Shown one piece after another: positions 57,701-64,000 of a stretch of 64,000 nucleotides of DNA. Position numbers and translations under genes: made by a program. Below the pieces are notes generated by a model. It was not told where the DNA came from, made no database searches, and saw only the letters and a list, made by a program, of their open reading frames with translations. Each line of letters opens with the position of its first letter. The first letter of the stretch is position 1. The stretch comes from Clostridium beijerinckii (lineage in GTDB: Bacteria; Bacillota; Clostridia; Clostridiales; Clostridiaceae), in the NCBI RefSeq assembly GCF_036699995.1, contig NZ_CP144906.1, forward strand, positions 4,971,001 to 5,035,000, written 5' to 3'.

Positions 57701-57863
57701 GAGGTGTCATAGTCCCATCTAAATTTACTCTGCTAGCTGTAGCTTCTGCTGGTACATCCTCAGCTTTTGCTACTTCTGAATTAAATCCAAGTGGTAAAAG
57801 TGATATTATACTCGTAAATACCACTATTAGCGCTATAAACTTTTTTTTAATCTTGCTCATCAT
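54705..57863 (-). CDS. Large secreted choline-binding protein with cadherin-like domains
   Basis: The 1,052-residue protein starts with a signal peptide (about residues 1-35). A ~700-residue beta-rich region of unknown family follows, then two cadherin-like beta-sandwich domains (about 745-935, recognised by KISGYTL, TVTAQDGKTSKTYSI and SEDGKETKTYTLEVYR), an acidic linker and about six C-terminal choline-binding repeats. It is probably attached to phosphocholine on the wall and acts as a surface or adhesion protein. The start at 57863 has AAGGAGG 6 nt upstream; an in-frame ATG 11 codons earlier has none. No catalytic motif is seen. Confidence 0.82.
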   Translation of the reverse strand: MMSKIKKKFIALIVVFTSIISLLPLGFNSEVAKAEDVPAEATASRVNLDGTMTPLPSRIDSTTQEEIHTANSLEDNFDISLKNIQKTQAELIQQAKDSKSSITGVTKQEIVVKAINEAILINDDGTANTDGQNAVAGMGITLSYSNSTGNGGPTPVENDSERIGVKITGLPAGVNKIKYAVKITTLSIIYKETKDSDGTVTQDATPDPAGEKTVTKYEKSITIENGKDYATNQISEMTFKAYVGDADAFNDKDEISDPTKNENNTVPFLYSTAVTPDPNMKLRYNFDVPDSLSALKYIMTFGDMINLDKGVELYKNGIRAVDGSFSLNGQKLSGDLSNRSKSDLIVIKVNSVANDSSSTVKIAKAYAVEIRYNKLDAEKDYSLKNAGITKLDFNDDDDVKAYIGKSFTVTKTTSGFSEYKGKIYVDSRAGMISINPTLIRSQSSNNVAYTVTNNYKDSSGKTKTEQSQLKNGKQYVNFDTSSDYNQIQIDAYEGKDGNITNSSKILARYLLDVVVINNDNNFTMNLEFSKTTDSNSDVVLTQPGVTKANNGEVSFTSSRRSYDLYYGSPDANSVIVSFTGHQSDKHEYIKVFFADDVNSTNLEEATESVNNLPDSDLLRSTSLNVNIAHSRKKMVVQAYYDKVEIKKDENGQDVKVKTGTYTVGDSYVFYLPENFTGEVTPDPGASSSNASLNSLKISGYTLTDSDGNSGFSSDKLDYTTTVAKEDTTEKITAIAQDDNVKSIIASINGSDATYDLTSGEANEIPLNTNGNTTITIVVTAQDGKTSKTYSIVIKNNSKGSNANLKNVILSQGDYTFDPKEDITKVRVDQSVSKINVTPIAEDSKSTISVNGEEYLDSAISVSLKGAQKTEIDIEVISEDGKETKTYTLEVYRVDSSDWDNDDNNDSGSDDDQFYDDYNDCWVDLTKYDEWGTVNGKPVYFDKKSRQVKNAWVSTGGKYYYLNNLGYRASGWKVDDKTGQTYYLDPTTGEMRKGWMNLNNSWYYLGLNGVMKKGWLNLNGKWYYFTPNGQMVVNQSMYIDDGVYKFGQDGAMY

Positions 57864-58200
57864 TCTCGTCCTCCTTAAATTGTGCTTTAAATTCAAAATT
57901 TAGTTTATATATAGCCGCTCGCCTATTTATCTCATCATATTAAGACATATCTTAGAATTATATTAAATAAAAAATACCTAAATTTATATAAATCCTTTAT
58001 GTGTTAATATGTTATAATAAATTACTATTATTTTACTAATTTTAAATACATTCCATTATTTATTATCGAATCATTTCCTTGTGCCTTTAGACATTTATAT
58101 CCTTTATATGAATGTATTAATGTGTATTCATTAAATTTGCCTAAAAATCATATAATATAAAATAATGACTAATATTATATTAATATCTAAATAAAAAATA

Positions 58201-58242
58201 ACCTTCCATAATATAATACAGCAGTTATATATTATGGAAGGT
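58201..58242 (-). terminator. Terminator of the zinc-ribbon gene
   Basis: A 15-bp perfect stem (ACCTTCCATAATATA and its complement, 12-nt loop) is followed on the minus strand by TTATTTTTTATTT. The remainder of the 57864-58292 gap is AT-rich with no other feature seen. Confidence 0.85.
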
Positions 58243-58292
58243 ACTTTTATTAAACTTCTATAGTCTTATTCATATTCCCTAAGTGAAACACT

Positions 58293-58691
58293 TTATGATT
58301 TTCCTTTAAACGAACTTTTGCATTTTGGACATGTAATAGACATTTTTCCTTTTCCTCTTGGTACTCTTAATTTTTGTTTACAATTTGAGCAAGTATAGTA
58401 TTTATAGGTCTTTAATGTTTTTATTCTATTTATATTATTCTTGAACCACATTACTATTTTATTTTTAATTTTTAAATACTTATAATTCTCATTTCTCCTC
58501 TTATATATATTTCTTGAAAATATCCTAAACATACATATCATTGCAGGAGTATATGCTAATATTACTAAAAATCTTAAATTATTTGGTACGAAATTCATTA
58601 CCAACAACAGTATAAAAGATAAAACAAGTAATGCTTTGGATAATTCATCTCCACCATATCTTCCAAACATAAATCTTCTTAACCTATCCAT
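58293..58691 (-). CDS. Small membrane protein with C-terminal zinc ribbon
   Basis: The 132-residue protein has two membrane segments (about residues 19-55), a basic helix, and a C-terminal zinc ribbon with paired CSNCKQKL and CPKCKSSF motifs. The basic segment RIKTLKTYKYYTC leads into the ribbon. I chose the ATG at 58691 with GAGGTG 6 nt upstream over a GTG at 58700. Proteins with this layout are widespread in clostridia and have no assigned function. It sits between wall-protein genes with its own terminator. Confidence 0.75.
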   Translation of the reverse strand: MDRLRRFMFGRYGGDELSKALLVLSFILLLVMNFVPNNLRFLVILAYTPAMICMFRIFSRNIYKRRNENYKYLKIKNKIVMWFKNNINRIKTLKTYKYYTCSNCKQKLRVPRGKGKMSITCPKCKSSFKGKS

Positions 58692-59078
58692 GGACTTCAC
58701 CTCTTTTGAATTCTATTAATATAAAATATAGTATAATTAATAAGATCTATCAATATTTATATTATTAATAATCCATTAATTTTTTAGTATATACATTCGT
58801 AATCAAATCCCGCAAAATTTTACAACCTATCAGTTTAAATATAAACTTACTTTTTTACTAGAAAATATAACCAATTCATTAAGTTATAAATCATTTCATC
58901 TATAGCACATAAAATAAAGTAACAGTCTAAAAGCTATATTAATACTTCTTATAAAACACGAAACAAAATAATGCTATGTTAGGTATATCGCAAACATTTT
59001 ACTAATGCAGGATAATGAAAAATATGCTTACGAACATTTTTTATTCTTTACTGTTAGTATTATTATAAAAAAATAATA

Positions 59079-59121
59079 CAATATACCGATTATTATTTTC
59101 AAATAATATATCAGTATATTG
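59079..59121 (-). terminator. Terminator of the upstream glucosaminidase/amidase gene
   Basis: CAATATAC-GAT-ATTATTT pairs with its complement on the far side with two mismatches, followed by ATTATTTTTTT on the minus strand. The 58692-59189 gap holds nothing else that I can identify. Confidence 0.7.
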
Positions 59122-59189
59122 CATTAAAACTTTTCTCATCATATTTTTATAGCTATTAAATTGCCCATTCTGTTCAGTAGTAAAATCAT

Positions 59190-61175
59190 TTAAATTATTG
59201 TTGAAACTGCATTAGCAATTGCTGTTGCTTCTACATCTTGATATGATGAATCTGCACATTTTTTAGCTTCATTTGTATTTGTTATAAATCCTAATTCAAC
59301 TAAAACAGCTGGCATTGTAGTATTTCTACATACAAATAAATTACCATCTTTAGCACCTCTATTTATAGCCCCTGTGCTATTTGTAAGAGATGATGCTATG
59401 GATGAAGCTATATTCATGCTTTTAGAAAGCCTATCGTAACTATATCCGCCACCAAAACTTTCATCTTGTGATCTTGAGCTGTAATAAACTTCAACTCCTC
59501 TTGCTGATTCTGCGTCAGCTGAATTGTGATGCAAACTTATGAATAAATCAGCCCTTGAATTATTTGCTATATTAACTCTATTAGTAAGGCTTTGAGTAAC
59601 TCCTAAGACTTCTCTATCAGATGATTTCCTAGTCATGATTACTGTATATCCATTTGCCTCAAGCTTTTCTTTCAACTTATCCGCAACCTGCATATTTAAA
59701 TCTCTTTCAGAATATGTAATGCCATTATTAGTTGAATATGCGCCATCATCACCGCCAAAGTTATGCCCCGGATCTATAACTATGACTTTACCGTTTGTGC
59801 TTCCAGGCATTCTATCTCCTCTTTTTCCATCTTCACCTATCTGCCATCCATTTATAACTGTATTCTTAGCCATTGCTCCTGAAACAGGCAATAAATAGTA
59901 ATAGGCATTTCCAGATAAAATCCAGCCTGTTGCCATAGTGCCATTACTTCTTAAATAGTACCATGTTCCATTAAGCTGAAGCCAATTTGTCGCCATAACT
60001 CCATTGGAATACAAATAGTACCAACTTCCATCTGGTTTAATCCATCCAGTCAGCATACTTCCATCAGTATTGAAATAATACCATTGTCCACTAATTGAAC
60101 CCCATCCAGTCTTCATTGCTCCACTTGAATCTAAAAAATATTTCCTACCATCAATCAAGTTAAATCCAGTAATCATACTTCCATCTCCTTGAAGATAGTA
60201 CCACTTATTGCTATCTTTTATCCATCCAAGCTGCATTGCTCCACTTGATTTAAAGTAATACCATTTTCCTCTTAAAAGACTCCAGCCTTTTGCCATACTT
60301 CCATCACTATATAAGTAATACCAGTTACCATCAGGCTTAATCCACCCAGTAACTTTAGACCAATCCGAGTTGTAGTAGTACCAATTTCCATTTTCAAATC
60401 TCCAACCTATTGATGAAGAAATACCTTTACTACCATCCGGCGATGCTGGGATTGGCTTGGTTGCTTCCATTCCAGTTGGAACTGTTGTATTTGTTTGAGG
60501 CTTATCAGTTCCTACAGTTTTACCTGAGTCGTTATCACTACCAGAATTTTTAGAAGTGTCATTATCTGATTTTGATACAATTCCTGCTGAGACTAATAAA
60601 TCATTATATAATTGATTAACCTCTTCTCCATATGTAAGACTTGGAGCCCACTTTCCACCTAAAGCATTTACCGTTACTACTGTACCTTTTATGGTAATAA
60701 AATCCCTTGGGTCATATGAATCACTCCTTGGATATCCATCTACACCTGCATAAAGTGCTAGATGGTCTAAATGAGCTTGAACACCTTCATCCCATGTGTT
60801 GAATTTTTGATGAGCATTTGGATCATTATCCAATCCACCAGCACTTATTTTCAATCCACATGGATTATGGTAGCTTTCATTTATAACTACTCCAAATTTA
60901 CCATAGCCTGTTTCCTTTGCAGCTTGCACATATGCCACAGCTGGATTAACATTTCCATGCTCTGGCGAATACTTCCAATATAACTTTGCCAGATTAATAA
61001 ACGCATCTGTTGCACCTTTTGATTTAGCCCATTGTTCAGCCTGTTTTGCTGTTACTTTCGTCTCTGATACTATCTTAATATCAGTGATAGCAGCTTTTAC
61101 GCTAGTAATAGGAATTAATATTAAAACTATCACAAAAGCAAAAAATAATGTAGTCGATCTCTTAATAGCCTTCAA
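59190..61175 (-). CDS. Secreted glucosaminidase + amidase hydrolase with nine choline-binding repeats
   Basis: After a signal peptide (about residues 1-29), an N-terminal glucosaminidase domain (about 40-205, catalytic Glu in QAAKETGYG) is followed by a Thr/Asp/Lys-rich spacer. Nine choline-binding repeats (about 255-455) and a C-terminal zinc N-acetylmuramoyl-L-alanine amidase domain (Amidase_3) complete the protein, with VIDPGHNFGG, SLHHNSAD and VELGFITN. It would cut both glycan and peptide links. The start is a TTG (61175) behind GGGGGAA. It resembles the neighbouring hydrolase in every domain and is a tandem duplicate with a different repeat number. Confidence 0.93.
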   Translation of the reverse strand: MKAIKRSTTLFFAFVIVLILIPITSVKAAITDIKIVSETKVTAKQAEQWAKSKGATDAFINLAKLYWKYSPEHGNVNPAVAYVQAAKETGYGKFGVVINESYHNPCGLKISAGGLDNDPNAHQKFNTWDEGVQAHLDHLALYAGVDGYPRSDSYDPRDFITIKGTVVTVNALGGKWAPSLTYGEEVNQLYNDLLVSAGIVSKSDNDTSKNSGSDNDSGKTVGTDKPQTNTTVPTGMEATKPIPASPDGSKGISSSIGWRFENGNWYYYNSDWSKVTGWIKPDGNWYYLYSDGSMAKGWSLLRGKWYYFKSSGAMQLGWIKDSNKWYYLQGDGSMITGFNLIDGRKYFLDSSGAMKTGWGSISGQWYYFNTDGSMLTGWIKPDGSWYYLYSNGVMATNWLQLNGTWYYLRSNGTMATGWILSGNAYYYLLPVSGAMAKNTVINGWQIGEDGKRGDRMPGSTNGKVIVIDPGHNFGGDDGAYSTNNGITYSERDLNMQVADKLKEKLEANGYTVIMTRKSSDREVLGVTQSLTNRVNIANNSRADLFISLHHNSADAESARGVEVYYSSRSQDESFGGGYSYDRLSKSMNIASSIASSLTNSTGAINRGAKDGNLFVCRNTTMPAVLVELGFITNTNEAKKCADSSYQDVEATAIANAVSTII

Positions 61176-61484
61176 AACAGCTTTCCCCCGTTCTATTTAG
61201 TTCTAAAGAACAAAAATTATATAGACAAATTTTCCCTAAAAGTAGTTTGCCTATTATATAGTACAAGCTTTCATTCTATTTTAGGTACTAATATATCCAA
61301 TTATATGGCACTATCTTAAGGAAAATTATCGAATATAATCATAAACTTAGCAACAAGGCTACATAAATTTACATTTTTTATATTCTTTAATTATACAATT
61401 CGCTAAATATTAGTCTTACTAATAATAAATGCTTTTACTAAAACCAACGACTTTGCTAATACATACTCTGATAAATAGATAAAA

Positions 61485-61519
61485 ACCTTGAAATGTTATT
61501 GAATAACACTTCAAAGCCT
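61485..61519 (-). terminator. Terminator of the downstream glucosaminidase/amidase gene
   Basis: AACCTTGAAATGTTATT and its near-complement flank a short loop, followed on the minus strand by TTTTTATC. Further along the 61176-61640 gap, GTTCTAAAGAAC at 61200-61211 is a 12-bp inverted repeat just upstream of the next gene. Confidence 0.7.
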
Positions 61520-61640
61520 TTATTTAATACTTATCTAATGTAAATTTTGTAATTATAATATACATATTGATGGTATGAACTCAACTATATCCAACTTTAG
61601 TTTTCTCCCTGGATCTTAGTTAATTTAATACAATTACATT

Positions 61641-63911
61641 TTAAATATTACCAGCGATAACTTCTGCTATTGCTTGAGCTACCTTTTTTTGACTAGTTGG
61701 ATCAGCGCATCTTGCTGCTTCTTCTTTATTGGTTATAAATCCAACTTCAACTAAAACTGCTGGTATATTGGTATTTCTACATACAAATAAATTTTGTTCC
61801 TGTCCACCTCTATTATTTAAGCCAAGCTTATTAGCAATATTATTATTTATAAGAGTTGCCATTTGCTTACTTCTTTCTATTCTATTGCTATCTAGTTTTC
61901 CCCCAAACTTAGAGTCTTGGGCTTCTGAACTATAAAGAGTCAGAACGCCTTTCGCTGTCTCCCCAGCTGAATTATGATGTACGCTTATAAAGAAATCTGC
62001 ATTAGCATTATTTGCAACATCAACCCTATGAGTAAGACTCGTAACTAATGAGCCATATGAAGGCTGCTCACCAAGATTTCTCGTCATTATCACATTATAT
62101 CCTCTATTTTGAAGTTCTGTCTTTAACTTATCTGCAACTTGCATATTTAGAACTGTTTCACTGTAAGTAACTCCATCAATAGTGCTTTCAGCACCGTAAT
62201 CTTTGCCATAATCATGTCCTGGATCTATTACTATAGTCTTTTTACCATTTGAAGAATTACTTCCTGCCGAAGGGCTATTTCCTGAATTATCTTCATCGTC
62301 TTGATCTGTTGGAGTATTATTTCCTGAACTATCTTCATCATTTTGATTAGATGAAGACTGCTTTTTCCCATCAGAGCCAATCTTAAATCCATCTATTGTT
62401 GTATTAGTAACCATTCTTCCTGTTGAAGTATCTAGGTAATACGAATCTCCATTAGATGTAACCCATCCTGTCGCCATTGTACCACTGTCTTTTAAATAAT
62501 ACCATGCTCCACCAAGATTAATCCATCCTTTCGCCATAGCTCCGGTTTCATACAAATAATAGTAAGTTCCATTATCAATAATCCATCCTGTTGCCATACT
62601 ACCATCTGTATTAAAGTAATACCAGTAATTGTTCAATTTCATCCAACCAGTAGTCATGGTTCCGTTATCATTAAACATATACTTCTTATTGTCTATATTT
62701 TTAAGACCAGTTACCATGCTTCCATCGCCTTGAAGATAATACCACTTAGCATTTTCCTTGAACCATCCAGTTTTTATCTTTCCACTTTTCTCAAAGTAAT
62801 ACCACTTATTATTTATCTTTGTCCAACCATTATAAGTAGCCATAGCTCCAGAATCATTTAGATAATATAATCCTGATCCATCAAATTGAAATCCAGTTTC
62901 CATGGCACCTGAATCCTTTAGTAAATACCAGTTATTATCTACTTGCCTCCAACCTTTTGCCATAGCACCTGATTTATCTATATAGTACCATGTTCCATTA
63001 TCTTTTATCCAGCCAGTTGTCATTTTACCATCTTCATCATTTAAGTAATACCAATTTTTATCTGGTTTAATCCAACCGACTGCTTTGGTAGTATCTGATT
63101 TGTAGTAATACCAAGCTCCATTCTCATACTTCCAACCAATATTTGATGTTATACTAACACTATTGTCTACAGTATCATTTGCACTTTGAGGTTTATTCTC
63201 TGTAATAATATCAGATGCATTTGGTGCGCTAGGCTTACTTTCAGGAGTTGCTGGATTTGGTGACGCATTTGATGGTTGATTATCTGGAGTTTTACCATTA
63301 TCTTTTGGATAATCTATTCCAGCATAATCCATTAAATTTTTGTATAATGCATTAACTTCTTCTCCATATGTAGCACTAGGTGCCCACTTTCCACCCAAAG
63401 AATTTACCGTAGTTGCTTTACCCTTAATTGTCACAAAATGTCTTGGATCATACGTATCTTTTCTTGGATATCCATCTGCTCCTGCATATAGAGCCAAATG
63501 ATCCAAATGTGCTTGTACACCTTCATCCCAACTTTCAAATTTTTGATGTGCATTTTTATCAGTATCGCCTCCACCAGATGGATTTTTAAGTCCACATGGA
63601 TTGTGATAACTTTCATCTAGAACACCACCAAAATTACCATATCCAGTCTCTTTTGCCGCTTGTACATATGCGATTGCTGGATTTACATCACCATGTTCTG
63701 ATGCGTATTTGAAGTAGAGATCTGCTAAATCAGCAAAAGTATCTGTTGCTCCTTTAGATTTAGCCCAACTTTTTGCTTGCTTTGCAGTAACCTTACTTTC
63801 TGAAATTATTTTAAAATCAGTAGTTGCAGCTTGTGCACTTAATCCTGGAATTAAACTTAATACAACTGCAAATGCCAAAGCAAATGTTGTAAATTTCTTT
63901 TTAATATTCAA
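61641..63911 (-). CDS. Secreted glucosaminidase + amidase hydrolase with twelve choline-binding repeats
   Basis: The protein has a signal peptide ending near SAQA, a glucosaminidase domain (about residues 45-205), a Pro/Asn-rich spacer, about twelve choline-binding repeats (about 265-535), a Ser/Asp-rich linker, and a C-terminal Amidase_3 domain with VIDPGHDYGKD, SVHHNSAG and VEVGFITN. The start is most likely the TTG at 63911 (LNIKKKF), with AAGGAGG about 10 nt upstream; an in-frame ATG at 63947 lacks a site. The first ~25 residues resemble those of the GH25 and transglycosylase proteins. It is the largest of four related hydrolases. Confidence 0.92.
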   Translation of the reverse strand: MNIKKKFTTFALAFAVVLSLIPGLSAQAATTDFKIISESKVTAKQAKSWAKSKGATDTFADLADLYFKYASEHGDVNPAIAYVQAAKETGYGNFGGVLDESYHNPCGLKNPSGGGDTDKNAHQKFESWDEGVQAHLDHLALYAGADGYPRKDTYDPRHFVTIKGKATTVNSLGGKWAPSATYGEEVNALYKNLMDYAGIDYPKDNGKTPDNQPSNASPNPATPESKPSAPNASDIITENKPQSANDTVDNSVSITSNIGWKYENGAWYYYKSDTTKAVGWIKPDKNWYYLNDEDGKMTTGWIKDNGTWYYIDKSGAMAKGWRQVDNNWYLLKDSGAMETGFQFDGSGLYYLNDSGAMATYNGWTKINNKWYYFEKSGKIKTGWFKENAKWYYLQGDGSMVTGLKNIDNKKYMFNDNGTMTTGWMKLNNYWYYFNTDGSMATGWIIDNGTYYYLYETGAMAKGWINLGGAWYYLKDSGTMATGWVTSNGDSYYLDTSTGRMVTNTTIDGFKIGSDGKKQSSSNQNDEDSSGNNTPTDQDDEDNSGNSPSAGSNSSNGKKTIVIDPGHDYGKDYGAESTIDGVTYSETVLNMQVADKLKTELQNRGYNVIMTRNLGEQPSYGSLVTSLTHRVDVANNANADFFISVHHNSAGETAKGVLTLYSSEAQDSKFGGKLDSNRIERSKQMATLINNNIANKLGLNNRGGQEQNLFVCRNTNIPAVLVEVGFITNKEEAARCADPTSQKKVAQAIAEVIAGNI

Positions 63912-64000
63912 AACAGTGTGCCACCTCCTTACATTTGATTTTAACAAAAAACGTCATGGCATTAAAGGCAAATTTGAAAAAATGTGGACTTTTTTAGAAT

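Noticed and set aside
61200..61211. GTTCTAAAGAAC as a third choline-regulon site
   Set aside because: Half-sites are only 4 bp apart rather than 7, and no promoter element is placed as at the other two sites.
63431..63616. Overlapping frame in the glucosaminidase region
   Set aside because: It lies entirely within the conserved glucosaminidase coding sequence.

Overview
The window is AT-rich DNA from a solventogenic or saccharolytic Clostridium, resembling C. beijerinckii or C. saccharobutylicum. This is inferred from the low GC, AGGAGG ribosome-binding sites, clostridial sugar systems and secreted proteins carrying pneumococcal-type choline-binding repeats. No rRNA, tRNA, CRISPR array, prophage or insertion sequence was seen. 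Most genes lie on the minus strand.

Layout. 1-4.4 kb: hexuronate catabolism (uxuB cut by the window edge, uxuA, a GntR regulator with a palindromic operator) and a divergent AraC regulator. 4.7-7.3 kb: a putative metal permease fused to a CobW-like GTPase, with its TIGR03943 partner. 7.4-13.4 kb: wall enzymes (polysaccharide deacetylase, GH25 lysozyme and lytic transglycosylase with choline-binding repeats, LtaS-type synthase). 13.9-18 kb: phospho-beta-glucoside hydrolysis (GH1, HAD phosphatase, a decayed GH1 copy, GH4). 18.4-21.2 kb: an ABC exporter and SGNH hydrolase operon. 21.2-31.5 kb: a seven-gene glycan operon (sugar ABC importer, YesM/YesN two-component pair, GH30, GH3), preceded by a fucose/arabinose isomerase-family gene. 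33.7-35.5 kb: a chemoreceptor. 35.6-41 kb: a cellobiose-type PTS with its sigma-54 activator and a matching -24/-12 promoter. 41.2-46 kb: a YhgE/Pip protein and a diguanylate cyclase. 46.4-54.3 kb: a DMT transporter with a small partner gene, a teichoic-acid-type flippase, a TetR/flavin reductase unit, LicC, and a winged-helix/nucleotidyltransferase/LicA fusion. 54.7-64 kb: a large secreted choline-binding protein, a zinc-ribbon protein and two glucosaminidase/amidase hydrolases with choline-binding repeats.

The main theme is a phosphocholine wall system. LicA-like kinase and LicC would make CDP-choline, a flippase would export decorated teichoic units, an LtaS-type enzyme is nearby, and five secreted proteins carry choline-binding repeats. 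The most notable signal is a shared palindrome, GTTC-N7-GAAC. It sits 6-7 bp downstream of the -10 element of two separate predicted promoters: that of the winged-helix/LicA fusion and that of the DMT transporter. This suggests a small choline regulon in which the kinase fusion may itself be the DNA-binding regulator and the DMT protein the choline importer. Both roles are inference. No licD phosphocholine transferase or tar gene is present here, so the pathway is incomplete within this window.
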